DNA from: Spirochaetia bacterium
Lineage (GTDB): Bacteria > Spirochaetota > Leptospiria > Leptospirales > Leptonemataceae
NCBI GenBank assembly: GCA_021413825.1
Contig: JAIOPQ010000112.1
Span: 1-57,252, forward strand
DNA length: 57,252 bases
Reading direction: 5' to 3'
The notes under the pieces were generated by a model. The model was given only the letters and a program-made list of their open reading frames with translations. It had not been told where the DNA came from and searched no databases. Shown here in pieces: positions 34,928-46,549 of this stretch; positions within the stretch are counted from its first letter, which is position 1, and each line of letters begins with the position of its first letter. A program made the translations under genes and the position numbers.

Positions 34928-35254
34928 ATGAAGGGCGGCGGGTTCCTGGGTATAGGGTTTGAGTTTATTGGAATTGCTGGATTGTTCACGGCTGCGGGGA
35001 TCTACCTGGATGGGCGCTGGGGTGGGCATGGCCTGATTCTAGTAGGCTTGATCTCTGTGGGTGTGGCTGCTGGAATCTGGCATATGATTCGGCGGGTTCA
35101 AACACTGAATCAGGAAATGAAATTCACGGCATCCAATCGACCCGCTCCAAAACTCAGTCCAGAAGAAAACCTCAAACGCATGGACCAGCTGAATCAGGAA
35201 ATCTCAGAGATGGCAGATCGCGGTGCGAAGAAAGCTAAGAAGGACGAGTCTTGA
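34928..35254 (+). CDS. atpZ: AtpZ/AtpI-family ATP synthase accessory protein
   Basis: 108 residues. Two membrane helices (about 5-25 and 33-52) with GFEFIGIAGLFTAAGIYLD and HMIRR match the AtpZ/AtpI family, which helps assemble the c-ring or supplies magnesium or calcium. A charged helical tail ends in KKAKKDES. It is the first gene of the ATP synthase operon. The start codon follows a TAAATA box at 34915-34920 with only 7 bases between and has no ribosome site, so the transcript may be leaderless. Confidence 0.88.
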   Translation: MKGGGFLGIGFEFIGIAGLFTAAGIYLDGRWGGHGLILVGLISVGVAAGIWHMIRRVQTLNQEMKFTASNRPAPKLSPEENLKRMDQLNQEISEMADRGAKKAKKDES

Positions 35255-35619
35255 TTCGATCACTGTTGACTCTGATCCTGGTTTCTTTAGTGACATTTAT
35301 CAATCTTAAGACGGTACAGAACTTTGACAACCTCTGGAAGATTCTTCCACACGTAATCCTGGGAGCTGGCTCTGTTCTGGGATTTGATGCTATGCGCTAC
35401 CATTATAGCGTTAAGAATCCACTGCGCGCCGTTTCAATTGCTTCACTTGGAACATTTGTGCGAGTTGTAATGCTTGGAATCTATGGAACTATCCACATGT
35501 TTTTCGCAACGCCAGATACGTTGCCAGCATTGGGGGCGTTTCTAAGTTCGCTTCTAGCGTGTCTGTTTTTTGGAGTTGCGTGGGAAACCGGGTCTTCAAT
35601 TCTTAGTCACCGAAAATGA
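35251..35619 (+). CDS. atpI: AtpI-like small membrane protein
   Basis: 122 residues with a TTG start that overlaps the atpZ stop (TTGA). Four hydrophobic segments fit the topology and operon position of AtpI, the c-ring assembly factor, although the primary sequence is poorly conserved. It overlaps atpB by 4 bases (ATGA). Confidence 0.75.
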   Translation: MIRSLLTLILVSLVTFINLKTVQNFDNLWKILPHVILGAGSVLGFDAMRYHYSVKNPLRAVSIASLGTFVRVVMLGIYGTIHMFFATPDTLPALGAFLSSLLACLFFGVAWETGSSILSHRK

Positions 35620-36683
35620 GACGAATTCTCGTAAGTCTGCTCCTGTTTTGCAGCGCATTTGCATTCACCGGGTCGCCTCTTCAGGCAGAATCACCTGCTG
35701 CAGAGAAATTTGACCTCGCGCCCATCCTGGTTCATCACCTGATGGATGCTCCTATATTTGAATTTAATCTGAATATTTGTTTTGCTGATCTGAAGCTGGG
35801 CAGTTATCCGTTATGCGGTAAAAAAGTTCGGCCTGGCACAGAAGAATTCGAGCACGATACATTCCGCCGTTATACATTTGAAGATTCTACTGGTCCGTAC
35901 AAATGGCAGGGCGGGCTTCCGCTTCACATTACAAAACGTGTGATGATGATGTTCATCGTCGCTGGCATTATGCTTCTGGTGTTTATTCCGGGAGCCAGGC
36001 TTGTTGCAAAGAATCCGCTCAATGTTGCTGGTCGTTTCAAGAATGGAATTGAGGCGATGGTTCAGTTTGTTCGCAATGATATTGCTGATCCAAACATGCA
36101 TCATCATTCAGCTGGATTTCAGCCGTACCTATTGACAGTTTTCTTTTTTATCCTGTTCTCTAACATGCTTGGGCTATTTCCTCCCTTTGGTGAAATGCTC
36201 GATATGGCAATGCACGGAACGGGGCATCATGGCCACGGCGTTTCCTCAATCATTGCAGTTTGGCCAGGGATTACGGTTACTGGAGACGTTGCAGTAACGC
36301 TTGTTCTTGCCGTCATGACAACGGTTCAGATCTGGATTACAGGCTTTCGCTACCAGGGGTTTCAATTCTTCTGGACTGCTGTTCCAAACGGAGTTCCACT
36401 TCCGCTCTACATCTTACTCTGGCCGCTTGAATTCATCATTAGCCCGCTTTCCAAGGGTTTTGCCCTTACCATTCGACTTCTCGCAAACATGACAGCGGGT
36501 CACGTTATTATCATTGTTCTGCTCGGTTTCATTCTGCAGTTTCAGAATTACTGGCTTGCTTTCATCAGCATTCCGGGTGCAGGCATGATTTACATGCTGG
36601 AAATACTGGTTGCCTTTCTGCAGGCATTCGTGTTTACCTTGCTGTCCGCTCTATTCATCGGTGCGAGCATGCACAGGCATTGA
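35616..36683 (+). CDS. atpB: ATP synthase subunit a
   Basis: 355 residues. An N-terminal signal-like segment (1-24) and a soluble stretch of about 80 residues precede the membrane helices. The essential Arg for proton transfer lies in GFALTIRLLANMTAGH, and FLQAFVFTLLSALFI closes the last helix. FSNMLGLFPPFGEM is also family-typical. The long N-terminal extension is unusual compared with the roughly 270-residue form. It forms the proton half-channels next to the c-ring. Confidence 0.97.
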   Translation: MRRILVSLLLFCSAFAFTGSPLQAESPAAEKFDLAPILVHHLMDAPIFEFNLNICFADLKLGSYPLCGKKVRPGTEEFEHDTFRRYTFEDSTGPYKWQGGLPLHITKRVMMMFIVAGIMLLVFIPGARLVAKNPLNVAGRFKNGIEAMVQFVRNDIADPNMHHHSAGFQPYLLTVFFFILFSNMLGLFPPFGEMLDMAMHGTGHHGHGVSSIIAVWPGITVTGDVAVTLVLAVMTTVQIWITGFRYQGFQFFWTAVPNGVPLPLYILLWPLEFIISPLSKGFALTIRLLANMTAGHVIIIVLLGFILQFQNYWLAFISIPGAGMIYMLEILVAFLQAFVFTLLSALFIGASMHRH

Positions 36684-36726
36684 AATGGATTCTCTTAATC
36701 TAATCATACAAAAGAGTAATCAAAAC

Positions 36727-36748
36727 CACGGATCAAATTTGATCCGTG
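36727..36748 (+). promoter_or_regulatory. Perfect inverted repeat before atpE
   Basis: CACGGATCAAA (36727-36737) is followed directly by its exact reverse complement (36738-36748). In RNA it gives a strong hairpin with about 9 pairs. It lies between atpB and the AGGAGGAG ribosome site of atpE, with no U-tract, so it may protect or process the message and raise atpE output. Confidence 0.6.
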
Positions 36749-36770
36749 CAGGTCGTCAGGAGGAGAAACT

Positions 36771-37061
36771 ATGATCGGTTTAGCTTTTATTGGAGTTGGT
36801 CTCGGTGCCGGACTCGCCGTACTTGGAATTGGTGTTGGGATTGGTCGCATCGGTGGCTCAGCAACTGAGGCTATTTCCAGACAACCAGAAGCCGTTGGAT
36901 CCATTCAGCTCGCGATGATTATTGCAGCTGCCCTCATTGAAGGTGCTGGTCTCTTCGGTCTCGTGATTGCGTTCCTCATGGGGAACCAGATCAACGAAAA
37001 GATGCTGAATACTTTTGCAGATTCTGCAAAGCCTGCAGCTACAACGACTCAAGTCAGATAA
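36771..37061 (+). CDS. atpE: ATP synthase subunit c
   Basis: 96 residues in two helices. The ion-binding Glu is E57 in AALIEGAGLFGLV. The residue after it is Gly, and the Gln and Ser/Thr ligands of sodium-type c subunits are absent, so proton coupling is inferred. The loop RQPEAVG is normal. The ribosome site AGGAGGAG is the best in the operon, as expected for the most abundant subunit. Confidence 0.97.
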   Translation: MIGLAFIGVGLGAGLAVLGIGVGIGRIGGSATEAISRQPEAVGSIQLAMIIAAALIEGAGLFGLVIAFLMGNQINEKMLNTFADSAKPAATTTQVR

Positions 37062-37070
37062 TCAGGTTTC

Positions 37071-37595
37071 ATGTCGGCAACTCTCTTCATCGCATCCGAA
37101 GGCGGCCTGTCTCTTCTCTCGGTAAATCCAGGTCTTGCGATCTGGACTACCATAACCTTTGTGCTCGTAATGGTTGTGCTTCAGCGCTACGCGTGGAAGC
37201 CAATCATCAAGGCGCTGGATGAGAGAGCGGGAAAAATTCAGGCTGATCTAGATCGGGCTGAGTCTGTTCGTCGCGAAGCGGAAATAAAACTCGAAGACTA
37301 CATGCAGAAGCTGAATGCTCTAAAAGAGCAGGGGCTTGAAATTCTTGAAGAGGCGCGTAAAGACGCAAATCGTATCAAAGAAGAAATGCTTGAGTCCGCA
37401 AAGAACGAAGCTGAGGCAATGCGCCAACGCGGAGTTCGTGACATCGAGCTCGCCAAAGATGGCGCGCTTGAAGAGCTTCATAAAGAAGTCGTCAATCTAT
37501 CTGTTTCCATTGCGTCGCAAGTAATCGGAAGATCTCTGAAACCAGAAGATCATAAACGATTTGCGGAAGATGCAATTAAGGGACTGAAGTCCTAA
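37071..37595 (+). CDS. atpF: ATP synthase subunit b
   Basis: 174 residues. One membrane helix (about 22-40, IWTTITFVLVMVVLQRYAWKP) is followed by a long charged helix, the peripheral stalk. WKPIIKALDERAGKI after the helix is typical. It lies 9 bases after atpE. Confidence 0.95.
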   Translation: MSATLFIASEGGLSLLSVNPGLAIWTTITFVLVMVVLQRYAWKPIIKALDERAGKIQADLDRAESVRREAEIKLEDYMQKLNALKEQGLEILEEARKDANRIKEEMLESAKNEAEAMRQRGVRDIELAKDGALEELHKEVVNLSVSIASQVIGRSLKPEDHKRFAEDAIKGLKS

Positions 37596-37616
37596 TTTCG
37601 TTTCTGGAAATCTTCG

Positions 37617-38186
37617 ATGATTGGATTTGAAAAAGTCGCATCCGTTTACGCAGAGGCCCTGCTGCTTGCATCTATTGATGCGGGCACAGCGCAGGAACTC
37701 GAATCGGATCTGACAGAAATTTCGGGTGCGTTTCGTGCGGACCCTGCTGTTTGGGCCTTCTTCAAATCCCCTGTCGTTGATGTACATCAAAAGGTAGACC
37801 TGCTTGGTCTGACGCTCAAAGGAAAAGTTACGGATTCAATCTACGCTTTCCTTTGCCTTATGTGTGTCCGTAGACGCTTCGAGCTTCTGCCAGATGTGGT
37901 AGTTGCGCTCCAGGCTCTGATGGATCAGCACCTGAAGCGCAAGCGTGTGCAGGTGTTTACTGCTGTTCCTCTTTCAAATGAACACAGGGATGAATTGAAA
38001 GCATCCCTTGAGAAAAAACTGAAGATGGATGTCGTGCTCGATTTAATCGAACAGCCTGATCTCATGGGTGGACTTGTGATTCGCACTGGAGATATGAAGG
38101 AAGATTCGAGCATTAAAGACGGTCTGGCCCGGATTTATAAATCACTCATGGGCAAAAGAATTCTTGGAGAGAGCTACTATGCTTAA
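37617..38186 (+). CDS. atpH: ATP synthase subunit delta
   Basis: 189 residues, the OSCP/delta fold: [13 protein letters not shown] near the N-terminus and a C-terminal [18 protein letters not shown], typical of the family. It joins the peripheral stalk to F1. Its end overlaps atpA by 8 bases. Confidence 0.94.
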   Translation: MIGFEKVASVYAEALLLASIDAGTAQELESDLTEISGAFRADPAVWAFFKSPVVDVHQKVDLLGLTLKGKVTDSIYAFLCLMCVRRRFELLPDVVVALQALMDQHLKRKRVQVFTAVPLSNEHRDELKASLEKKLKMDVVLDLIEQPDLMGGLVIRTGDMKEDSSIKDGLARIYKSLMGKRILGESYYA

Positions 38187-39717
38187 GATTAAAACAGATG
38201 AAATAACCAGCGTACTTAAAAAGGAAATTCAGAATTTCCAGTCACGCGTGGATCTCTCCGAGGTCGGGACAGTTCTCTCCGTAGGGGATGGAATTGCTCG
38301 TGTATACGGCCTTGAGAACGTAATGGCCAATGAAATGATCGAGTTTGAAGACGGGACTCTGGGCCTTGCATTCAACCTGGAAGAGAGTTCCGTGGGTGTT
38401 GTAATTCTGGGCGAATTCACCCAGCTCCGCGAAGGTCATCAAGTAAAACGCCTTGGTCGCGTTCTGGAAGTTCCAGTAGGTGAAGCGATGCTCGGTCGTA
38501 TGGTTAATCCGATGGGTAAGCCCGTTGATGATAGAAATCTTCCCATTAATACAAAAGCAACGCGTCCCGTAGAATTCCTGGCACCAGGGATTGCGCGCAG
38601 ACAGCCGGTGAAAGAGCCAATGCAAACCGGTATCAAAGCGATTGATGCAATGATTCCAGTTGGTCGCGGTCAGCGCGAACTTATCATTGGAGATCGTGGA
38701 ACCGGCAAGACGGCCATTGCAATTGATACAATTATCAATCAAAAAGGAAACGATGTAATCTGCGTTTACGTGGCAATCGGTCAGAAAGCCTCTAAAATCG
38801 CTGCTATCAAAGACAAGCTTACAGCTCTGGGGTGCATGGATTATACCATCATCGTTGCTGCAACCGCATCTGATCCAGCCCCTCTGCAATACCTGGCTCC
38901 GTACGCTGGTTGCAGCATGGCAGAATACTTCATGTATGAGAAAGGCAAAGCAACGCTCGTTATTTATGATGATTTGACCAAACAGGCCAATGCCTATCGT
39001 CAAATGTCACTTCTGCTCCGTCGCCCACCAGGTCGCGAAGCATTCCCTGGAGACGTATTCTATCTCCACAGCCGCTTGCTTGAGCGTGCTGCTAAACTGT
39101 CTGACAAATACGGCGGAGGAAGTCTCACGGCTCTTCCAATCATCGAAACCCAGGAAGGTGAGGTGAGCGCGTATATTCCGACTAACGTTATTTCAATTAC
39201 AGATGGTCAGATCTATCTGCTTCCAAACCTGTTTGCATCCGGCCAGCGTCCGGCTGTAGATGCTGGTATTTCAGTAAGTCGCGTGGGTGGAAACGCTCAG
39301 ATCAAAGCGATGCGCTCGGTTGCAGGTAAAATGCGTCTGGATCTGGCTCAGTTCCGGGATCTAGAAGCGTTCGCGCAGCTTGGAACAGAACTCGATGCTA
39401 CTACGCAAGCCCAGCTGGATCGTGGATATCGTCTGCTTGAACTTCTCAAACAAGATGAAAATAGCCCATGGCCCGTTGAAGAGCAAATCGTTTCAATCTT
39501 TGCAGTTACAAAAGGTCTGATGGATAAGGTTCCTGTGAATCGCATCCGCGAATTCGAAAAGGCACTGGTTGCTCACATCAAGACTGCTCACGCAGAATTC
39601 ATGAAAGGGATTCGCGAGAAGAAAGTTGTAGAAGATGAAAAGGCTCTGGAAAGAACCATCCAGGATTTTGCTACGGCATTCGTGAAAGGACAGGCTGCCG
39701 ACATTCGTCAGCAATAA
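38179..39717 (+). CDS. atpA: ATP synthase subunit alpha
   Basis: 512 residues from ATG 38179; an ATG-less extension to 38164 exists in frame. Walker A is GDRGTGKTA, and the family motifs [15 protein letters not shown] and [14 protein letters not shown] are present. It is the non-catalytic nucleotide-binding subunit of F1. Confidence 0.98.
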   Translation: MLKIKTDEITSVLKKEIQNFQSRVDLSEVGTVLSVGDGIARVYGLENVMANEMIEFEDGTLGLAFNLEESSVGVVILGEFTQLREGHQVKRLGRVLEVPVGEAMLGRMVNPMGKPVDDRNLPINTKATRPVEFLAPGIARRQPVKEPMQTGIKAIDAMIPVGRGQRELIIGDRGTGKTAIAIDTIINQKGNDVICVYVAIGQKASKIAAIKDKLTALGCMDYTIIVAATASDPAPLQYLAPYAGCSMAEYFMYEKGKATLVIYDDLTKQANAYRQMSLLLRRPPGREAFPGDVFYLHSRLLERAAKLSDKYGGGSLTALPIIETQEGEVSAYIPTNVISITDGQIYLLPNLFASGQRPAVDAGISVSRVGGNAQIKAMRSVAGKMRLDLAQFRDLEAFAQLGTELDATTQAQLDRGYRLLELLKQDENSPWPVEEQIVSIFAVTKGLMDKVPVNRIREFEKALVAHIKTAHAEFMKGIREKKVVEDEKALERTIQDFATAFVKGQAADIRQQ

Positions 39718-39726
39718 GAGTTTAAA

Positions 39727-40617
39727 ATGGCTGGAGCGAAAGTCCTCAAAAAACGCATCGCCGTAGTCCGGAACACCCGGAAGATTACGCGCACAATGGA
39801 AATGGTTTCGACTGCAAAGTCGAAGCGCATGGTCACGCGCGTCAATGCTTCGCGTCCTTATAACGAGAAGATCCTTGAGATAATGGAATCCATGGAGCAC
39901 CTGGCTGGAGAAACAGTTCTTCCGCTGCTGCGCACCACTGAAACGCCGCATCGCATTGGAATTCTGGTAGTAACGGCAAATCGCGGCCTATGCGGCGGAT
40001 ACAATGCAAACGTTCTTCGCATGGCTAGAAACCGCATTGTAGAGCATCAGAAACTCGGCCGGGAAGTTGAAATCGTTGTAATTGGTAAGAAAGGAAGCGC
40101 GTATTTCAAGTTCTTGAAGCTTCCAATGAAGCAAGTGATCATTGATATTGATGATGCGTTCCAATACGATCAGGCCAAGCAAATTGCAGATTCATTTATT
40201 TCCGACTTCTCCATGGGGCACTACGATGGCGTTGAAGTTATTTCAACCATATATGTAAGCTCTGTTTTGCAGAAGCCAATCATTGATCCAATCCTTCCGG
40301 TTGGAACTCACAAGAAAGACGAGTCTTCTCGTGCCCCAAAGAAAGAGAAAAAGAATCACTCTGCATTCCTGTTTGAGCCAGATCCAAAGTTCATCCTTAA
40401 AAGAATTCTTCCGCACGTGATTCGTGCTACAATATTTAGAAAGATCCTCGAGGCAGTTACCTCAGAGCAGATCTTCCGCCGCATTGCAATGAAAAACGCA
40501 TCGGACAATGCTGGTGAAATGACCAAGTTGTTAAGTAGAACCTATAACCGCAAACGGCAGGCCGGGATTACCCAGGAACTTGCTGAGATTGTGTCCGGCG
40601 CAGATGCGATCGGCTAA
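39727..40617 (+). CDS. atpG: ATP synthase subunit gamma
   Basis: 296 residues, the central rotor shaft. The N-terminal helix KKRIAVVRNTRKITRTMEMV and the C-terminal MKNASDNAGEMTKLLSRTYN are diagnostic. A Lys-rich insert (about 197-215, with KKDESSRAPKKEKKN) adds a few residues to the usual length. It lies 9 bases after atpA. Confidence 0.97.
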   Translation: MAGAKVLKKRIAVVRNTRKITRTMEMVSTAKSKRMVTRVNASRPYNEKILEIMESMEHLAGETVLPLLRTTETPHRIGILVVTANRGLCGGYNANVLRMARNRIVEHQKLGREVEIVVIGKKGSAYFKFLKLPMKQVIIDIDDAFQYDQAKQIADSFISDFSMGHYDGVEVISTIYVSSVLQKPIIDPILPVGTHKKDESSRAPKKEKKNHSAFLFEPDPKFILKRILPHVIRATIFRKILEAVTSEQIFRRIAMKNASDNAGEMTKLLSRTYNRKRQAGITQELAEIVSGADAIG

Positions 40618-40628
40618 CGTAAGATTGA

Positions 40629-42490
<1,862 letters not shown>

Positions 42491-42520
42491 TGCCGGCTTT
42501 CGCTCTAATTCCCCTTTCTC

Positions 42521-42551
42521 TTGACATTCTTTGGCATTTTTGCTCGGATAC
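42521..42551 (+). promoter_or_regulatory. Candidate promoter of the acidic repeat-protein gene
   Basis: A perfect TTGACA at 42521-42526 lies 19 bases before GGATAC (42546-42551). The spacing is long and the -10 weak, so the call rests mainly on the consensus -35 and the end of the atp operon just upstream. Confidence 0.4.
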
Positions 42552-42611
42552 AGCCTGAACAGGGCCGATGATAACTAGGACTGTACTCGTTAAAAGAGAC
42601 TATCCGCCGAG

Positions 42612-43877
42612 ATGGACAAAAAAGAAAACCAGCCACTTGAAATCGAGGAGCTCGACCTTTCGCTTCCCGACGATTTAAACCTTGATATAGAAGGGGACTT
42701 GCCCATGCCTGAGGCCATGGCCACAGGTCTGGACGATCTAGATCTCGATCTGCCGCCCTTGACCGAGGATGAGGACAGCGCCCTTCACACCGATTTAAGT
42801 GCAGCAAGTGATGATCCTTTTGCAACGGAGCAACCAGCAGCGCATGAGCCTGCTGCGGCCCCGGATGCTTTTTCTATGTCCAGCGACCTGGATGATGACG
42901 AACCAATCGCCCTTTCAGAGGAAGAGCTGGAGCGCATTGTTGGTTCGACTGAGAGCGATATATTTCAAGACATGCCCGACCATGGCATAGAGCCGGAATT
43001 TAACGGCGCAGACATGGACATGGATCTTGCAACTGCACCACAAATGGGGCACGAAGGCGATGCCGGGGATCTGGGTGATTCTGTTCCGGATTTTGGCGAT
43101 ATGCAATCTGATCTGGACGATGAGGGACCGGTTTCTCTCAGTGAAGAAGAACTTGGTAACATCATGGGAGATGTTCACGAAGTTACTGATTCGCATGCAG
43201 AGGCGGCTCAAATGCCTGTTGAATCGAGCTTCTCGCATTCTGACCTGGACATAGAGCCGTCCATGGCACTTTCAGACGAGGAAGACGAAGACAACATTAC
43301 CCTGTCTGATGATGAACTAAATAACATACTCCTCGACTCAAGCGATCTGGAAGGCGCGCGCGCCGAAAGCTCAGCTCCACCACTTTCTGAAATGGGTCTG
43401 GATGATGACGATGAGCCCATTGCTCTTTCACCGGAAGAACTCGGCAGTATTATTTCTGATGTGGAAGTTGAATCAGCCGGAATCGGCGAAGAGATGCATG
43501 CTGCATCGAGCCTGCTTGATGAAGAGGACGAAGGTCCAGTCGCACTTTCTGATTCAGAACTTGACTCAATCCTTGAAGACGTAAGCGAAGAAACCGAAGC
43601 CGATGCGGCGATGATCGATCATCCTGGATCGAGCGCGAACTTGATTGTACTGGATGAGTACGAAGATCGCGAGAAGTCTGAGGAAGCTCAAAAACGCGAG
43701 TCTGCGCTCGACAGTATTGCCGAAGAGCAGGGCATCCAGAAGCAAGAACTCAAGAAAATGATCTCCTACCTGGATCAGTTATTTGACAAATTGCCGGAAG
43801 ATACGGTCCGCGAATTTAGCCATTCTGAGTATTTCGATCTTTACAAGAAGATCATGCAAGACCTAGGATTGACATGA
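42612..43877 (+). CDS. Acidic protein with five LSxxEL repeats
   Basis: 421 residues, strongly acidic and mostly disordered. Five copies of a motif [EG]-P-[IV]-x-L-S-x-x-E-L-x-x-I lie near residues 97, 171, 228, 267 and 308, for example EPIALSEEELERIV and GPVALSDSELDSIL; the third lacks the Pro. Each is a likely short acidic amphipathic helix. The C-terminal 60 residues fold differently (LKKMISYLDQLFDKLPEDTV and SHSEYFDLYKKIMQDLGL), perhaps a small helical docking domain. I know no named family. It ends 6 bases before the next gene, which carries basic repeats of the same number. Confidence 0.85.
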   Translation: MDKKENQPLEIEELDLSLPDDLNLDIEGDLPMPEAMATGLDDLDLDLPPLTEDEDSALHTDLSAASDDPFATEQPAAHEPAAAPDAFSMSSDLDDDEPIALSEEELERIVGSTESDIFQDMPDHGIEPEFNGADMDMDLATAPQMGHEGDAGDLGDSVPDFGDMQSDLDDEGPVSLSEEELGNIMGDVHEVTDSHAEAAQMPVESSFSHSDLDIEPSMALSDEEDEDNITLSDDELNNILLDSSDLEGARAESSAPPLSEMGLDDDDEPIALSPEELGSIISDVEVESAGIGEEMHAASSLLDEEDEGPVALSDSELDSILEDVSEETEADAAMIDHPGSSANLIVLDEYEDREKSEEAQKRESALDSIAEEQGIQKQELKKMISYLDQLFDKLPEDTVREFSHSEYFDLYKKIMQDLGLT

Positions 43878-43883
43878 GTCATC

Positions 43884-46532
43884 ATGGGGTTGCTCGACAA
43901 AGCACTGAATTTTCGTTCCGGTGGACCTAAACGCGGTTCCGGGCTCCTTGAGCGTGCAAAAAAGCTAAAAGACTTTGTTCAGGGCAAGGACAAGACCGGC
44001 GCCCAGGATTCAGATTCCCCATCCAAACGTTCTGCAGCCCCAGGCTCGCGCGGCTTATTCAAACGTGCAACCGCGGCTCGAACGCCGCCCCCTTCCGAAA
44101 TATCCGGGTCGGCCGCCACAGGTTCAGCGTCAGGTCCTGCAATGTCAGCCCCTGGCACAGGCGGTTTACTCAAGCGCGCCCAGGGTTTACAGGACTCCCA
44201 ACCCTCCGTTACGCCCGAAGTCTCGACCTTACCCGCAAGTAATCTGGCCGCTCCCATTCAGGATCACTCGCAGGCCTTTGCCCCGGAGGGGCAGATTGAT
44301 TTTTCATCACCAGATCTTGGACCAAATACTGACGACGAGCTTTTCATTGCACCCGCTCCAGCCGAGTTCGCAGAAGAAATCCCGGCGCACGAATCGATCC
44401 AAACTCCTGCATTTGATGCAAGTGACTTCGCCCATCACGAACCCCTGGGTGAGCCAACCATTCTCGATATCGATCTTCCTGAACTACCAGAATCGCATGC
44501 GCCTGTTTCCGGTCCCGTAGCGCACGCTGACGAAGGGCATGAATCTGCAAAATCCGGCGGCCTGCTTGCTCGGGCGGAACAATTCAAAGACGAGCCTGCG
44601 AGTCACGCCGAATGGAGTTCTGAATTAGCAGAGCCCTCCTTTGATCCAACGCTTGACTGGGATTCCGGGGACACTCCGGAACTGGATCTTCCAGATTTTG
44701 ATTCACAGAAATCGTCGTCAGGCATGGATTCTGATAGAGCTGAAGTTACTGAGCCCGCTGAACTTCCAGGCCTCTGGAACGAACTGGATACTCCAGCGAA
44801 TGATGCTGATCTTGTAGACCGTGAACTTTCGCAAGCCGACGACGTAGCACGCCAGCATGCTGAAGTTGATCTGAAACCAAACGACACAGAAGATGCCTGG
44901 GATGACATGTCCGATCCGTTTTCATCGTTTGAGCAAGAAGCCGAGAAGGCAGCTGAACGTGAACTTGCAACCGATGACAAACCTCATGAAGAAAAAGTTC
45001 AGCCCTCATTTCTATTTGATGCAGATGACGACTTTACTACAGCTCCCATCGAAGCGCACATCGCCGGTCAAAAAAAGATCGATCATTACCTCTCGCTCTT
45101 CGATATTCAACGCGAAATCTCGAGCATCGATAATTTTGAAGAGTTCTGGGATGCAGTCCTTTTTGCCGTAATGGGCCAACTCGGAGCAGAAACAGTTTGC
45201 ATTCTCGCTTCGCGCAATGGCACAGAAGGCGGACAGACTTTCCTCCCCGTGGCTTATTCTGGAATGGAAATAGGCGACAAATGGGCTCTGGGTCCGGGCG
45301 ACACCCTTTATGATGCAGCTGCCAGGGAAGATGGGGTGATGTATGCGGAAAGTTTCCGCAATCTTTCTGATGCGATGACGTTAACCGAAATTGAAAGGGA
45401 TATGATAGTGCAATCGCGAGCGCAGATCATTGCACCCCTCAAAAACAACGGCAAGATGTACGGAATTGTCTTTCTGGGATCGACTCATTCGGGTGAAGAC
45501 TACGGAATTGATGACCTGGAGTTTGTAACCCTGTTGGGTGGAATTGCAGCGTCCGGAGTGGATCGGATCATTGCGAGACTTGAGTTTGCCCGTGGAACAG
45601 AAGTATTAAAAAAGCGCGATTATTTTCACAATCGAATCCTTGAAGCTGCGCGCGAATGCTCAAGTGGTGCTAATCTCGATGAACTGTATGATATTGTGGG
45701 CAGAAACCTCACGGAGCATTTCTCGGTTGATTCCTATTCAATCGTGCTTCTGAATCCTCCAACGCAGGAGTATTCGATTTTTGCAGGTAATAGAATTTCG
45801 CCTGAATCAATTGAGAAATTCAAACTCAGGACTACAAGCGAACTGATTGGAATGGTTTCAAATTTCACGCGGGTGTTTGAAATTTCTGACTTCAGGACCA
45901 ACAGCGAACTGACTGCCTGCTATACCAACGACGATCTGGGGATCATGAAATCTTATTGGATCGTCCCTCTGATCTATCAAAACTGGCTGGTAGGATTTAT
46001 TACAATTCATTCAACTCGCGCTCCCTGGGGCGAATTTGAGCGTGAGATGATGGTTTCTTTTGCTGAACTTGTAGGCGCTTCATTTGGTGGAGCTATTATG
46101 ATGGGCGAGCGGGAATCCTTATTTCGCGATCCATTTAGCCCGCTGGAAGATCGCCTGCGCGTTGAGCTCGGTCGTGCATTTGAGTTTCACTCGCATTTGA
46201 GTCTGGCCGAACTTAGAATCAAGAACATCAAACGCATTCTTACCCTCAATCCGTCTGCAAATGTGACGCAATTCCTGGCATCGGTTGGCCGCACAATCAG
46301 CGGATTCCTCTTTCAAACAGACTTCCTCGCGCGAATTGGACAGGGCAGGTTCGCCCTGATTCTGCCTGGCCGTGGAAAAGAAGAGGCTGAGATTCTAATC
46401 AAGAAGATCCGTAACGACATCAAACGCCTGCATCTGCTCCCGGGAAGCCCGGTGGACGCGCAATTTGTGCATACGATCGTCAGCACGGACGATACGCACG
46501 ATCCTGAAAAAATGCTCGCCATACTTGAATGA
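43884..46532 (+). CDS. GAF-GAF-degenerate GGDEF protein with basic GLLxRA repeats
   Basis: 882 residues. Residues 1-390 are low-complexity and acidic but contain five short basic helices: GLLDKALN (2), GLLERAKKLK (20), GLFKRATA (57), GLLKRAQGL (94) and GLLARAEQFK (226). Residues about 400-570 and 580-740 are two GAF domains. Residues 752-882 look like a GGDEF domain whose signature is RIGQGRFALILP, so the catalytic GGDEF residues are lost and no c-di-GMP synthesis is expected; it may bind nucleotide or a partner. No membrane segment. It forms a unit with the acidic repeat protein and is probably a cytoplasmic signalling scaffold. Confidence 0.85.
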   Translation: MGLLDKALNFRSGGPKRGSGLLERAKKLKDFVQGKDKTGAQDSDSPSKRSAAPGSRGLFKRATAARTPPPSEISGSAATGSASGPAMSAPGTGGLLKRAQGLQDSQPSVTPEVSTLPASNLAAPIQDHSQAFAPEGQIDFSSPDLGPNTDDELFIAPAPAEFAEEIPAHESIQTPAFDASDFAHHEPLGEPTILDIDLPELPESHAPVSGPVAHADEGHESAKSGGLLARAEQFKDEPASHAEWSSELAEPSFDPTLDWDSGDTPELDLPDFDSQKSSSGMDSDRAEVTEPAELPGLWNELDTPANDADLVDRELSQADDVARQHAEVDLKPNDTEDAWDDMSDPFSSFEQEAEKAAERELATDDKPHEEKVQPSFLFDADDDFTTAPIEAHIAGQKKIDHYLSLFDIQREISSIDNFEEFWDAVLFAVMGQLGAETVCILASRNGTEGGQTFLPVAYSGMEIGDKWALGPGDTLYDAAAREDGVMYAESFRNLSDAMTLTEIERDMIVQSRAQIIAPLKNNGKMYGIVFLGSTHSGEDYGIDDLEFVTLLGGIAASGVDRIIARLEFARGTEVLKKRDYFHNRILEAARECSSGANLDELYDIVGRNLTEHFSVDSYSIVLLNPPTQEYSIFAGNRISPESIEKFKLRTTSELIGMVSNFTRVFEISDFRTNSELTACYTNDDLGIMKSYWIVPLIYQNWLVGFITIHSTRAPWGEFEREMMVSFAELVGASFGGAIMMGERESLFRDPFSPLEDRLRVELGRAFEFHSHLSLAELRIKNIKRILTLNPSANVTQFLASVGRTISGFLFQTDFLARIGQGRFALILPGRGKEEAEILIKKIRNDIKRLHLLPGSPVDAQFVHTIVSTDDTHDPEKMLAILE

Positions 46533-46549
46533 GCCAGGCCCCCTGAACT

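Noticed and set aside
36771..37061. Sodium-type ATP synthase c subunit
   Set aside because: The Gln and Ser/Thr ligands are missing and Gly follows the key Glu, so proton coupling is more likely.
38242..39003. 253-codon antisense frame within atpA
   Set aside because: Its sequence follows atpA codon structure on the other strand and shows no domain pattern; atpA itself is certain.
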